A DNA stretch of 64,000 bases from Tomocerus qinae. Its lineage: Eukaryota > Arthropoda > Collembola > Entomobryomorpha > Tomoceridae. Below the pieces are notes generated by a model. The model was given only the letters and a program-made list of their open reading frames with translations. It was not told the DNA's origin and made no database searches. This document shows positions 43,601 to 52,106 of the stretch, piece after piece (position 1 is the stretch's first letter; every line of letters begins with the position of its first letter). The stretch is taken from assembly GCA_020055645.1 (NCBI GenBank), contig CM034548.1, forward strand, positions 9,486,001 to 9,550,000. The letters run 5' to 3'. Made by a program: the position numbers and the translations under genes.

Positions 43601-43955
43601 CCCTCGTACTCATCTACTCACAACTCCTCTTCTCGATGTCAAAGCCGACAATCCTGCAGCCCTGGAGAAACACTCTTCCGCCAATGGTATCTTGCCCAAT
43701 AATTGTGATCTGGATGACCGAGGCGGCGGGGACGAGGGCCCGGAGACTGCAGACAACGAAGAGGAAGACGAGTTTAGCGCCGATAATGATGACAGTCTCT
43801 GCCCCATTTCCATTCCATGTCCACCGTCGCCGTCGATTTTCCTCAATGGCAAAAACTCTCAGCCTCCGGACGAATCTCAGCGTATTCACCTCAATTTACC
43901 TAATCAAAAGAGCTCAGAGACGGAGACTGAAAACCAAGAAGTCGGTCACAGCTAA
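4447..43955 (+). CDS. NK7.1: NK7.1-like homeobox transcription factor, 5' part missing (three exons)
   Basis: The gene codes for a nuclear DNA-binding protein of the ANTP class, NK-like subclass. Joined exons 4447-4688, 5533-5601 and 43113-43955 give about 383 residues in one frame: a charged Ser/Asn-rich N-terminal stretch, one full 60-residue homeodomain, and a long polar tail. Canonical homeodomain residues are present: R5, F8, L16, F20, W48, F49, N51, R53, with Q50. Helix 1 carries TGRQIFELERQFE and helix 3 VKIWFQNRRTKWKK, which I associate from memory with the NK7/Nedx family rather than Hmx, slouch or Nkx6. The two introns are phase 0, after homeodomain residues 21 and 44; the second is a well-known homeobox intron position. 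The entry acceptor is phase 1, so the true start lies upstream. Homeodomain identity is near certain; the NK7 assignment needs a tree. Confidence 0.85.
4689..5532 (+). other. intron 1 of the NK7.1-like gene (844 bp)
   Basis: The intron runs from donor GTTAGT to acceptor AG at 5531-5532 and is phase 0 between homeodomain residues 21 and 22. Open frames inside it, including one of 126 codons from 4711, are continuations of intron sequence with no family resemblance. Nothing else was recognised in it. Confidence 0.85.
5533..5601 (+). CDS. NK7.1: NK7.1-like homeobox gene, 69-nt exon with homeodomain residues 22-44
   Basis: This phase 0-0 exon of 23 codons reads VKKYLSSSERSALAQLLNV followed by TEVQ, which is the turn after helix 1, helix 2 and the start of helix 3. 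It is flanked by AATTTCAG at the acceptor and GTACGT at the donor (5602). It continues exactly the helix-1 half in the preceding exon and is completed by the helix-3 half 37.5 kb downstream. Confidence 0.9.
8454..8461 (+). other. juxtaposed splice acceptor and donor (weak candidate recursive splice site)
   Basis: The sequence CTTAG is followed directly by GTAAGT, a perfect donor. The upstream stretch is AT-rich but not strongly pyrimidine-rich, so the acceptor half is weak. It lies 2.9 kb into the homeobox intron on the sense strand. Confidence 0.2.
8818..8856. repeat. imperfect hairpin in the homeobox intron
   Basis: ATTGCCATCCT at the left pairs with AGGAATGGCGAT at the right, allowing one G-U pair and one bulge, around a 16-nt loop. 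The stem is short for a microRNA precursor. Its function is unknown. Confidence 0.35.
12070..12095. repeat. (TACT)6 tetranucleotide microsatellite
   Basis: Six uninterrupted TACT units are followed by a short GCT run and three TACA units at 12111-12125. On the minus strand the run reads as repeated GTAA, which resembles tandem splice donors. Length polymorphism is expected. Confidence 0.85.
12817..12843. repeat. perfect 10-bp inverted repeat with 7-nt loop
   Basis: CCCACATGGA and its exact complement TCCATGTGGG flank the loop GAAATAT. A flanking G-T pair could extend the stem by one. It is relatively GC-rich for its surroundings, which makes chance less likely. Confidence 0.6.
14200..14800. 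other. G-poor, pyrimidine-rich block of the homeobox intron
   Basis: The + strand is strikingly poor in G and rich in C, T and A over about 600 bp. Open frames in it are a result of that bias. It contrasts with C-poor blocks such as 17160-17475 and 22160-22780. No gene or known repeat was recognised. Confidence 0.4.
16545..16556. repeat. 12-bp perfect palindrome
   Basis: The sequence TCCCTTAAGGGA is self-complementary. It is small and may be chance or a dimer-binding site. Confidence 0.35.
17160..17475. other. C-poor, purine-rich block of the homeobox intron
   Basis: The + strand is rich in G, A and T with very few C over about 300 bp and includes a run of three GGTA units near 17275-17290. 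No gene was recognised. Confidence 0.4.
18829..18850. repeat. short GC-rich hairpin
   Basis: TGTCCTG pairs with CAGGACA, and CC/GG pairs inside give a nearly closed stem around a very short loop. It lies in an otherwise AT-rich part of the homeobox intron. Confidence 0.4.
21329..21357. repeat. perfect 12-bp inverted repeat with 5-nt loop
   Basis: TAACTTACGCAG and its exact complement CTGCGTAAGTTA enclose CATAA. This is the longest perfect hairpin I found in the window. The arms include a CpG and are unlikely to arise from AT bias alone. No ends of a transposon were recognised around it. Confidence 0.65.
21534..21555. promoter_or_regulatory. E2F-like and CRE sites in tandem
   Basis: TTTTGGCGCG (E2F consensus TTTSGCGC) at 21534-21543 is followed five bases later by a full palindromic CRE, TGACGTCA, at 21548-21555. 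Both are CpG-containing and stand out in an AT-rich intron. This suits a cis-regulatory element, but occupancy is unknown. Confidence 0.35.
22160..22780. other. C-poor block of the homeobox intron
   Basis: The + strand has few C residues over about 600 bp. The minus strand therefore carries a 126-codon ORF (22797-22417) of mainly Leu, Ile, Thr and Tyr, judged an artefact of composition. At 22643-22660 there is a run GTGAGTAAGTAAGTAAGG, which resembles overlapping splice donors on the sense strand of the host gene. Confidence 0.4.
25734..25741 (+). other. candidate recursive splice site (strong acceptor half)
   Basis: A good acceptor, CTAATTTTTTCCTAG, with a branch-like CTAAT just upstream, ends at 25735 and is followed immediately by GTAGAT, a mediocre donor. 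Such zero-length exons are used as ratchet points in long arthropod introns. It lies 20.1 kb into the homeobox intron on the sense strand. Confidence 0.3.
27389..27427 (+). promoter_or_regulatory. TATA box and arthropod-type initiator before a small ORF
   Basis: TATATAATATAA occupies about 27389-27400 and TCAGTC, matching the arthropod initiator TCAKTY, lies at 27422-27427. The initiator A is about 28-33 bases from TATA starts, the spacing expected for a core promoter. An ATG follows 14 bases after the initiator A. TATA-like strings are common in AT-rich DNA, so the pairing may be chance. Confidence 0.3.
27438..27629 (+). CDS. possible nested small secreted peptide ORF in the homeobox intron
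   Basis: This is a 63-codon ORF. The first 20 or so residues (MVYYYSTLWAALVSLAMACSG) form a plausible signal peptide with a hydrophobic core and a cleavage-like A-C-S-G. A hydrophilic acidic segment, a Lys-Arg pair (VSKRTSNR) that could be a prohormone-convertase site, and the end at a TGA follow. A CT followed by GTGAGC at about 27550 could instead be a splice donor, making this a first exon. No family was recognised. A core promoter-like pair lies just upstream. The ORF may be chance; the composition of the segment is more protein-like than its surroundings. Confidence 0.25.
   Translation: MVYYYSTLWAALVSLAMACSGVEDSDDLTNSTNSQHQAVSKRTSNRELPDRIEVGAQTLILSK
27640..28230. other. G-poor block of the homeobox intron
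   Basis: The + strand is rich in C, A and T and poor in G in much of this stretch, particularly 27680-27930. A short ORF from 27626 overlaps the stop of the preceding small ORF but shows no recognisable domain. Nothing else was seen. Confidence 0.3.
29973..29980 (+). other. candidate recursive splice site
   Basis: The sequence GGTTTTTCGAG ends at 29974 and is followed directly by GTGAGT, a strong donor. Upstream is a pyrimidine-rich run (TTATCTCCTAG). It lies 24.4 kb into the homeobox intron on the sense strand and is the best combined acceptor-donor match I found there. Confidence 0.3.
30035..30042. promoter_or_regulatory. palindromic CRE site
   Basis: TGACGTCA is a perfect match to the CREB/ATF site, in a locally GC-richer stretch at about 30020-30120, 60 bases downstream of the candidate recursive splice site. 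Function is inferred only from the motif. Confidence 0.3.
31392..31411. promoter_or_regulatory. cluster of overlapping TAATTA sites
   Basis: The run CTAATTAATTAGTTAATTAC contains at least three homeodomain-type TAATTA/TTAATTA cores within 20 bp in the intron of a homeobox gene. Autoregulation is a possibility; AT bias is the alternative. Confidence 0.25.
32156..32170. repeat. short (TACA) microsatellite
   Basis: Three to four TACA units occur in tandem. It is ordinary simple sequence. Confidence 0.6.
35608..35633. repeat. perfect 10-bp inverted repeat with 6-nt loop
   Basis: ATTCCTATGG and CCATAGGAAT enclose TGTTTT. The flanks do not extend the pairing, so a microRNA precursor is not supported. 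Confidence 0.55.
36750..38180. other. G-poor, pyrimidine-rich part of the homeobox intron
   Basis: Most of this stretch, most clearly 36750-37110 and 37740-38180, is rich in C and T on the + strand. Short ORFs are present but none looks like a known protein. No gene was recognised. Confidence 0.3.
43113..43955 (+). CDS. NK7.1: NK7.1-like homeobox gene, last exon: homeodomain residues 45-60 and C-terminal tail
   Basis: The exon opens with VKIWFQNRRTKWKKQDN, the recognition helix, and continues for about 264 more residues to a TAA at 43953-43955. The tail is low complexity and probably disordered. It has Ser-rich segments, a run of five prolines, a run of six asparagines, an acidic patch near residues 220-235 of the exon, and a short Pro/Ser segment (CPPSPSIF). 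No second folded domain or obvious eh1 repressor motif was recognised. Antisense and other-frame ORFs over this exon are shadows of its biased codon use. Confidence 0.92.
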   Translation: MKIWFQNRRTKWKKQDNISNAEAAEHKVQATKQNGGKRDKTSSPSRGKHSHNSDSNSSKRTQALVPGTSECSLSISGSLDSSEDHSNGSIHDDGTNSERSECGSKSPPPPPDDSKSSSANNNNNNSPKSRISPKRHAEVSQKINIPNFPGNNHASPDLPSLTPPRTHLLTTPLLDVKADNPAALEKHSSANGILPNNCDLDDRGGGDEGPETADNEEEDEFSADNDDSLCPISIPCPPSPSIFLNGKNSQPPDESQRIHLNLPNQKSSETETENQEVGHS

Positions 43956-44640
43956 TGGCCAATGAACGAACTCTTGCAAAATTGGCCAAAGCAATTGCCA
44001 AACGCTCTACATATATTCAAGTACCAGTAGCCATCAAGTCACTCTATTTATTTCTATTTATCCCTTTGAACAGAGACAGATATGTATGTACATAAATACT
44101 ACAAATACTGAATTATATGAAATATATAGTTTCCGGCTTTATGTCTTATCACCCTGATGTATGTAATACTACAATACAAAAACGTTCAATAATGGCCAAC
44201 TTATTCTTTCATTATTACTCACTTCATCCGCATATAACTTACACTATCCATGTCAACCATTATTACCATTTTCGTGCCTTTATTTATGAACTGGTTGAAT
44301 AGGCTATCTTAGGGCCTGTCATAAAAATTGTTCTATTTCTCAAAAAGATAACTTCCATATATGCTCAACAAGAAACTGAGATGATACGTCATTTACAAGG
44401 GAAAAACAAATTTTATGAAAGCATCTATTTTACCTTGTTTCCCTTCACGTACATTGGTACAACGTTAACAAAGTTCCCAAAAGCATTTGGTGACAGAAGA
44501 GATACTATAATTGACATAAGCTACCTGTGGCTAAACAGATATCTGAATAGGAATGAAACACATGGTGAAAGTATGGCGGATGACCTAAAAAAAATAAGCA
44601 GCGTTCAACGTATATGACAAATAAATATACCTTAATAATT
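43956..44640 (+). other. probable 3' UTR of the NK7.1-like gene
   Basis: Sequence after the stop codon turns AT-rich without any coding signal. The first canonical AATAAA I see is at 44620-44625, about 665 nt past the stop, which would give a UTR of ordinary length. The true cleavage site is not shown by the sequence. Confidence 0.4.
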
Positions 44641-47412
44641 CGTTTCTTTCGTATGGACGAATGAAATTCGTCCGGACTGGACTCGTAGAGTGGAATCCAT
44701 GTAATCCAATTTTGAAATCCATCTGTGAAGGCATGTTTGAAATTAAGTTATTGTTTCTGGAGAAGTTACTTTTCCAAACGAAGTTCTTTCCAATTCAAAA
44801 TAGTTACCCACAAACCGAAATCAAAAGAAAACAGGTAAATGTAACAGATAATGGACTTTCGTGCTGATCTGTTGACCAAGACTATCCAAAAATGTAAAAG
44901 ATGGGCCTAAAAGCTAAGAAATATCACCAGTTTATTATCATTTAACCTAGCTTTCCATAAATTTGATCAAATCATCCTGAAAGCTCTCAGATTTCATTTG
45001 CTGAAAATCAAGGAATTGGTACATGGGCGATTCGAATACCAAGAATTGATATAGGTACATAGACATGGAATGACGTGGATGCTCATGTACTTAGATATGA
45101 GAAAATGGATGTGGAATGTATTTAAAACAATACGTAGGTGCCTAAAGCTTTGACACTTGCCAAACATGAGTGAGACACGTGTAACATTCCAATCGAACAA
45201 TAAAGTTGTTTTTCTTCCGGGATATTGTAGGACTGGCATCGGCCGGTGCATTCGAAGCTATTCTAACCGATACATTATCAAAAGGGGCAACTTCATTACA
45301 AATCGTTATTTTATTTAAAAAATCTTAAAATCTCACCTATTAAGATATTTGCAAGATTGAAGCCCTTTCCAGTTGCTAATATTTACACTGAAAAAGTTAT
45401 GATTTTAATTTTCCACGAGTAATTAGCATTACTACAGACCGATTTAGCTACGAAAATTCTTTCTAAATATAAGCTCAGTCTCTGCCTACGTCTTCGGGCG
45501 TCAGAGTATTTACACCGGTCCTGGTGCATCACCCACATTTTATGGAAAAGTACCTAACTGCATAGATAGTGACTGTCCATTGACACCTGAGAATGGCATG
45601 ATTCTCAACGACGAATCAGATTGTTACACATAGTGAACCAGGAAGTCAACCATTGTTAACGTGTCAATCGGGAACTGAAAGATGGGCAGGGCATCTTGCA
45701 ATAAATAGCAGCCTCCAAGAGCCAGGAAGTCAGTTAGTCCGAGGACTTGAAAACTTTTAAATAATATCCCACTTTGGAAAGAGGACCAAGACAATCTCTG
45801 CTGAACAACTGCTGTAAACCTCCAAACAGGTAAGCACAACTTACAATCAATACTGCATACATTAAGGGGACACTCGGAGAATTATTGGCTGGCTAGAATG
45901 ATTGAACAGTTTTCATTCACCGCATATTCACAAGAAGTATCTACTGATGGATACGAAATTCGTCATTTGCAATACTCACATTAGAAATTCATTACTCTCA
46001 ATGTAGTCTCCGATTGATAATGCTAATTTACACCCTAATCAAACGTTCAACTGAAACGACATAATGTTAGGAATCCCATATTGATGTACATAATACAGGA
46101 TTTTAGATATTTATACCCTATCCACATATCGTACTGCAACAATTGTGTCCATATGGTGTGTATCTTCAGTGGTTTCCAGATTTTATTTTCATCCCCATCC
46201 TATTTGCAAACAAGGCAATTACAATTATTCCCTTCAATATTATTAAAATTGCAATTAGATGTGGGTTTTGATTCATTTTTGTCAGAAATGGAAAAGATGG
46301 CTGCTATGACAGAGGACTATGAATAATAATGAGCAATTATTTATTCATTATACGGGCATAAATATAGTGATCATAAGTTTAGTGAGTTGTAGGAACAATA
46401 ACTGTGGAATCTTTTATGCCTGAATTGTTTTTTTTCATGATTTTTTTTACAATTGCATGTGCTCATAGGTGAAACTTAATTTATAAGTTCATTATTAGCC
46501 TTTCTTTCTGAATCAAAGTTCATACAGGCATTTAACCACGGCCGGGCATATCAAACTTCTCCCAGTTAGTACGCTGTATGTTGGATATCGCAGTGCCACG
46601 TCAGTCTGTACATACATCCTCCGATGTTTCAAATGTTATAAATAAATGAACTTCCTTATTGCCATTATTCATATTCGGGGAATTCATAACAATTTAACGA
46701 TAGTTTGCCTTGCCAGGTGACTTCCTGGTCGCTTGGCCACATCATCAGTCTATTATTGTTTAACTCAATTTTAACAGCCTTGTTTTTCGTTTCCGCATTC
46801 CAAAGACAAAAGACTGTAGGACTATTAACCTAGCTACTACTCGGCCACCTCTTCATGTCATTACATAGATATTCATGCATTATTCTATCACGGCCGTATA
46901 ATTCTGATAGTATAATTATTTAAAATAGCGTAATTAAGTACAAGAATTAATACAAGAAATATCATCCTCTCATAGCCCATTACATTAGATATTACATGCA
47001 AAAGAAACGAGTAATCACAGTTGGCTTGTAAATGTACCCACCACCGAGCTGCATACAACATCACATTACAAACTAATATGAATTTACACTACGCCACTTT
47101 ACAAAGTATCAGAGATTGCTTGTAATATGTGTTTAGTATTTGTAGAGCGAGAGAGAATCAGCCACATGCAGACCATACCAGATAAACATTACTCTAATGA
47201 TATTACCCATTTATGCACCGAATTTATAAAAAAGCCAGTTAACTGAAAGCTAAAGTTGACTATATACTCCTTCTAAGAGGAGTCAAACTGGAACTCATTC
47301 AAATCATTCAAAGGAAGTAGATAGATAGTGTTATCTGAGAGAGATAGCAAGAGATAGGTAACAATTATAGATAGGTTAATAATTTCTTATTATGATAATT
47401 GTGATTACAGAA
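44641..47412. other. intergenic DNA with repeat fragments
   Basis: Open frames at 44661-44867, 45839-45624 (minus) and 46081-46326 have no recognisable domains. A segment at about 45638-45668 (ACCAGGAAGTCAA then AACGTGTCAAT) closely matches the units of the array at 51.2-51.7 kb, and 46711-46750 shares a CACATCATC stretch with it, so dispersed repeat fragments are present. At 46596-46603 CCACGTCA gives a TGACGTGG site on the minus strand. Confidence 0.4.
44655..44673. repeat. 8-bp perfect hairpin
   Basis: GGACGAAT and ATTCGTCC enclose GAA. It lies just beyond the likely polyadenylation signal of the homeobox gene, where a hairpin could be incidental. Confidence 0.45.
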
Positions 47413-48365
47413 TCAAAGTTTTCGGAATGAAGAAACGAAAAAGGTGGAAGATGCCCCTGAGGCCAAAAATGACCATCCATTAAGCTGTTGTGGCAGCCTC
47501 TTTTCCAATACCGTGAATTGTCGTTGCCAGGGAATTGTAGTAGACTTTTTCTAAGGGCATCACATCTGAAATCCAGGGGTGGAGGTGCACCCATTAATAA
47601 ATACTACAGTGAAGGATGACGCTTCTGTCCGAAGAATGACTCTTATACGACAGTTGTCCCAGTAGTTTAAAGTGAAAGTGAACGAGTGAGATCAACATCA
47701 TTAAGATGGAGAAAAGCATATCATGTGGTTGTACTCATTACTCCTCGGGTTGCTTGAGAGTGAGAATAAAACTCAGGCATTTATCGTTGAGTGTGACAAA
47801 AAGTTGCATTGGTTTCCAGCGATCCAATTACTAAGGTGGAATTCCAGTGTTTCTGAATTCACACATTTGTTAAGTGACGCTGTGAACACAATCCAAATAG
47901 TTGCCGGTGGAGAATAATCTGGTGATTGAGGTTTGATGGATCAATCATTCATGTCAGATTCGTATTCACATCCCTTTACTTCCCAAAGGAGTTCGGTTTT
48001 GCTGATGAAGAGTCCCACGAAGAAAGGACAGAGTAGTTTTTACAAATGCTCTGATTAAAGCGGAGGAGATGCCCAAAAAATGCCCCGAATGTAAGAATAG
48101 CGCCTGATTGTGTTGGTTTTGAAGGATCTCGTGCGTTAGATGCAGTTCTCTTACCTGTGTTTAAGTATCCAATCCGTAAAGCAAAGAGGATCATGCGAAT
48201 CCACCTTTGATTAGAATTAGTTGCACGGCCTAAGATAATTGTCTTCCTTAAAAAACTGAATCATGCTCGACAAAAACAAGAGATCCTTCACAGTTTCAGA
48301 TGTACCGCAATGAGCCATATTAGCTACCATTGCGTCTTGAAGTTTTAACTCAAGATCTTGAAGAT
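47413..48365 (+). repeat. decayed coding-derived repeat, left copy
   Basis: This stretch matches 50670-49800 on the opposite strand over most of its length at roughly 70-75% identity by eye. Shared landmarks include a CATTCTTCGGACAGAAGC block (complement here), a WFPAI-like peptide followed by an EFTHL segment, an AAAGCGGAGGA block, and a TGTACCGCAATG block. Some of the shared sequence stays similar at peptide level, which suggests descent from a protein-coding element. The copy is broken in several places. Its family was not recognised; transposon, viral fossil and host pseudogene all remain open. Confidence 0.55.
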
Positions 48366-49799
48366 ATCGGCTCTAAAAATCTTATTCGGATGTCAAAATT
48401 ATAAATCTCTACGGACTGGATGCACAGAAAGTAGCTCTTCTCTTCTCAGCCCTCTAATCTTTGTGGAAAGGTGACTTTATATTTATGAATACTTGACTTA
48501 ATCATCATTTGCAACTGTAATTTTTGTCAGTTAATTCAGTTCATCTTTGAATAACAGTAATGACATTTCTGTCATTTTTTCCAGATTTTTATCAACATTA
48601 ACCTGAACCTCCGTATTATTCCTCCAGTATTAAAGATGGTGACTAAAGCATTCAGCATAAAATGTACCGTTTTACCTTATGATCCAAACTACGAAGTTGT
48701 TTTTCCCAGCTGGCGTTGAATTTGGGTTTTATACAGATTTTGTAAGTCCTTTTAAAGTCAATACTTTTATTTTTGGCTTATTTTTCTAAGTTTCTTAATT
48801 GAGTTCCTTTATTATGCCTACGTGCTGATTTAAATGAACAAAATCATGACATGCAACGAACCAATATTCATTAGACAAATTCTATAAGATGTAGCTAAGT
48901 AGATATTGTAAGCATTCGATGCTTATGCATAAAAATGGACATTTTCAGCATTAAATGTTCTTTAAATTTGAAATGAACTTCGCCAAAACCTAAAGATGCA
49001 CTGACAAACAAAATCAATTAATATAATCAATTAATTACATACTATTTTAAATACATTTTAGGGAGTCGGATTTTAAGTTATTTTCCATCTATAAAGTATT
49101 TTTGGTTGATAAATTTTATTTTTTTGTACCCAGGTAAAGTTACATAACAGAAGACTTCAACTGGGAGGAGGACAATGTGACCATGGGCTCATTATGTTTT
49201 AATGGCATTTGTAGCTATGATACCTCTTCAACTAAAACTGGGGAGAACGTCGGAAGAACTGGAGATTTGACTGAGTGGAATCGTAGGAAACATTCGAGAA
49301 CAACTGGCGATTTAAATTACGATTCGAGTAATAAAAGACCTGTAATCCGTCTCTACAAGCAGTGCAGCACAAGGAGTCTTCCAAATTAAGGTTAGTAATG
49401 TCAATTTCAATATTTGTTTGTTAAACTTAATATTAACCCAAACATTCATGAATATATAATTTTTTTAAACAGAATCCCTATCATCTTCAGTGCACATCAT
49501 GCAAGAGGATTCGGTTTCCTGCGTTAGGTCTTCAAAACAGTCATAACTAGTTTGAGTTAAAAATGCATTCAATGGGCACACCAATGTGTAATTTGCAGAA
49601 GCTAGAAAATCAGAAACCAAAGCTCTTGTTTAATAACCCATAAATATGATCTATTAATTCCACAAGAATAACTTATGACAAAAATGAAAATAACGATTTA
49701 CAAATATAGAGTTTTTTCCCACTCTCTATATTATCGGCTTCTGGAAATTACGATTGTATGTGAAATTGCTTAGTATGGTAGAAATCTCAGAATAACTTG
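48366..49799. other. spacer between the two inverted repeat copies
   Basis: This is AT-rich sequence with one open frame at 49177-49389 (+, 70 codons) containing two similar segments, RTGDLTEWN and TTGDLNYDS. No family was recognised and no terminal repeats were seen. It may be part of the same decayed element or unrelated. Confidence 0.3.
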
Positions 49800-50670
49800 T
49801 TGGCAAAGATTTTAGGTCAGGTTATCTTTTCCTGGTTTAAACCTTTCAGACGGAATGATATCTAATATTGCACATTGCGGTACAACTGCAACTCTGAAAA
49901 GACTTCTGCATTTGTTGACCCTGATCCAATTTTTGCTTTAGGATAGTTAGCTTCGGCCATGCAACTAGTTTAGATCAAAGGAGGATTCAGGTGTTCCTCA
50001 TTGCTTTCCTGACTGGATAGGGAGATACAGGCAAGAAAAATGCGTCGAATGGACGGCATCCGTCAAAACTGCTACAATCATTCGCCGTTTTTATAATCAG
50101 GACGCAATTTTTCGGATATTTCCTCCGCTTTGGTTACGGCAAGTGTAACACTCTGCTCGGTCTTTACTCCGGTTGACTCGACATGATCAAAACCAAACTC
50201 AGTTGATACGTAGCTGGTTTGAGTTGATCAGGCATGCATAACAGATTCGTTAGGTCCTCAACAATAGATAGTTCTCCATCGGCAAATGTTTGGACTGTAT
50301 TCACCGTGTTACCGAACAAATGTGTGAATTCCCAATTACTGGAATTACAGATTAATAATAGGATCGCTGGGAACATATGTTACCTTTTTTCAACCCCAAC
50401 CTGCAATCCCTTACTTAATCCCCCCTTCCCAACTAACTTGACAGGTAGTAAGCTAAACGACATGATATGTTTCTCTTCGCCTTAGTGGTGTTGATCTAAC
50501 TCTCTTGCTGTCACTTCAAACGGCTAGGATGACGATTTCCATAAAAGGCATTCTTCGGACAGAAGCTTCATTCTGTAGGGTAGTATTCAAAAGTGGATGC
50601 ACACCTGGCTCTGGAATCCAGATGTGATGTCCATAGAATGAGTCCACTAGAATATCCTGGCTATTATAAT
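49800..50670 (-). repeat. decayed coding-derived repeat, right copy
   Basis: This is the inverted partner of the copy at 47.4-48.4 kb. It keeps a 70-codon open stretch (50376-50164, minus) with MFPAILLLICNSSNWEFTHL and an ADGELSIVEDL segment. The matching left-copy peptide is clearly related. The divergence between copies suggests an old duplication or two independent old insertions. It is broken and its family is unidentified. Confidence 0.55.
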
Positions 50671-50687
50671 TCGTACGTTACAGGGAA

Positions 50688-50760
50688 GTGACTTAAGTCA
50701 CAACAAAAGAAATTTTAAATCAAGAAAATGTTCTTGAAAATAGTTAAGTATAGTTTCATC
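50688..50760 (+). repeat. short direct repeat shared with 52.6 kb
   Basis: The sequence CACAACAAAAGAAA followed by a TTTTAA, then TTCTTGAAAATAGTT, resembles ACAACAAAAGAAATAATTTT and the TCTTGAAATA units at 52609-52700. It marks a further dispersed repeat in this intergenic region. Confidence 0.35.
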
Positions 50761-51229
50761 TATAAGATTCCGAAGTATTAGCAGAAGGATGATTAGTAAG
50801 AATAATATAGTATAGATTTATTAGTATAGGTATATAGTATAGCAGGGTTCCTGGACATTACCTCTGCCTATGAAATTTAATACACATTGAGAATCACAAG
50901 TATCCATGTAATTAATAAAGGTTGGAATTAAGAATTAGATTGCTTTGCTTTTAATATAGTACAAGTATAATAAATTTAAGATAAACACATTTACATCAGA
51001 AATCTGAAAATATTAATTATACGTTGTAACTTAAATAATTCTAAGTAAATAAAATCAACAATCATTTATTGCAAAAAATAACATTTAATCTTTCTTCAAC
51101 CACTCAATGAGTTCATTCGATTAGAAGTTTGCTATAACGCTGAATTACGTGGCATTAAACTAATTAAATTAATGCTAACAAAACAAATACAATTTTACGA
51201 GGCACCAAACAGATTCACTTAGGGCCTCT

Positions 51230-51700
51230 AAATGTGAATGAATATTATGAAGGAATATATCTTGCCACGTATTGAAAGTGGTTCCATCAATCAGAAGCAT
51301 CTAAGCTGACGTGTCAATTGAAAGAGGCATAGATTCCATAAAGAGCATGCAACAATTCATGAATAATCATAAAGATCCCTAAGTTGACAATTTTTAAAAG
51401 AATTCCCATTGAGCAAAGAGCCACATCATCGGCCAAAATAGGATGACGTGTAAATTTAAAAGGCATTTAGAAATGAGAGCAGTGAGCAGCACTACCCAGA
51501 AGCGTCGACCAGGAAGACAAATAGTGATGACGTGTTAATATGAAGAATGCATGGCTAAATAGTGTCATCCAATCAAAGTTTACAGGAAGCAAACTAGTTC
51601 CAACGTGTCAATCAATTGAGACGGACCATATAGTATAAAGAGAGGAGCATTTAATAACTAGGAATCAGAAAAGAACTTCTACGAAACGTGTTAACTCCAA
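51230..51700. repeat. degenerate tandem array with ACGTGT cores
   Basis: Five units carry an (T)GACGTGT-N-AAT or AACGTGT-N-AA core, starting at 51307, 51444, 51528, 51602 and 51685, with spacings of about 137, 84, 75 and 83 bases. The first three are followed by an A-rich stretch and GCAT. A related unit lies at 45.65 kb. TGACGTG resembles the unfolded-protein-response element bound by ATF6/XBP1-type bZIP factors, and ACGTG is also the core of bHLH-PAS sites. The array sits just before a TATA box, so it may be a promoter; it could equally be remnants of a repeat element. Confidence 0.45.
51634..51639 (+). promoter_or_regulatory. possible TATA box for the downstream 179-residue gene
   Basis: TATAAA followed by GAGAGG lies between the fourth and fifth ACGTGT units. 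A start near 51665 would give an untranslated exon ending at a strong donor, GTAAGT, at 51752. The link to the coding exon at 54125 is inferred from splice signals only. Confidence 0.3.
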
Positions 51701-51751
51701 CCAGACAATACGTAATTGAGTACAAAAACTGCACATCAGTACTAAGAGACG
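51665..51751 (+). other. possible noncoding first exon
   Basis: It would run from a start about 30 bases after the TATA box to the donor at 51752 (CG followed by GTAAGT). No ATG-initiated long frame lies in it. If joined to the acceptor ending at 54124, the intron would be 2,373 bp. Transcript evidence is needed to confirm it. Confidence 0.25.
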
Positions 51752-52071
51752 GTAAGTAATTGCATAAAACAATCACATTGTACAAGAGAATTGCCTAGAC
51801 ATAAATTTTTCAACAATAAAAATATTTTTCGTTTAATACGTAGGAAAAGAAAATAACGAATTATAAATATTTTGGCTTCAAAACCAAATGTACATTGTCA
51901 TTGCTCTACATATAACCACCCTGCTAAGTATACTAGAAGGTTCATTTTTTGGTTCCTTTTGAATAAATTTTGAATATATAATTTATGTAACTAAGACTAA
52001 ACTAAGTACAACGTACAACTTTATAATATGTATATTATTTATGGCCATTTTAGAGAGAGAAGAGAGACAAA

Positions 52072-52106
52072 AGTTTCTGGAATGAAGAAAAGAAAAAAGT
52101 GGAGGG
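52072..52106 (+). repeat. fragment related to the 47.4-kb repeat
   Basis: About 35 bases centred on GGAATGAAGAAA match the left end of the repeat copy beginning near 47413, in the same orientation. Similarity stops soon after, so it is a truncated piece. Confidence 0.4.

Noticed and set aside
43213-43965. Several ORFs on both strands overlapping the last homeobox exon
   Set aside because: They are other-frame shadows of the biased coding sequence that contains the recognition helix.
44381-44867. ORFs of 78 and 68 codons after the homeobox stop
   Set aside because: One overlaps the likely 3' UTR and neither resembles a known protein; no splice sites link them.
46501-46610. Possible 5S rRNA fragment (GTTAGTACGCTG-like string)
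   Set aside because: Only a short stretch resembles the 3' part of 5S rRNA; the conserved internal control region is absent.
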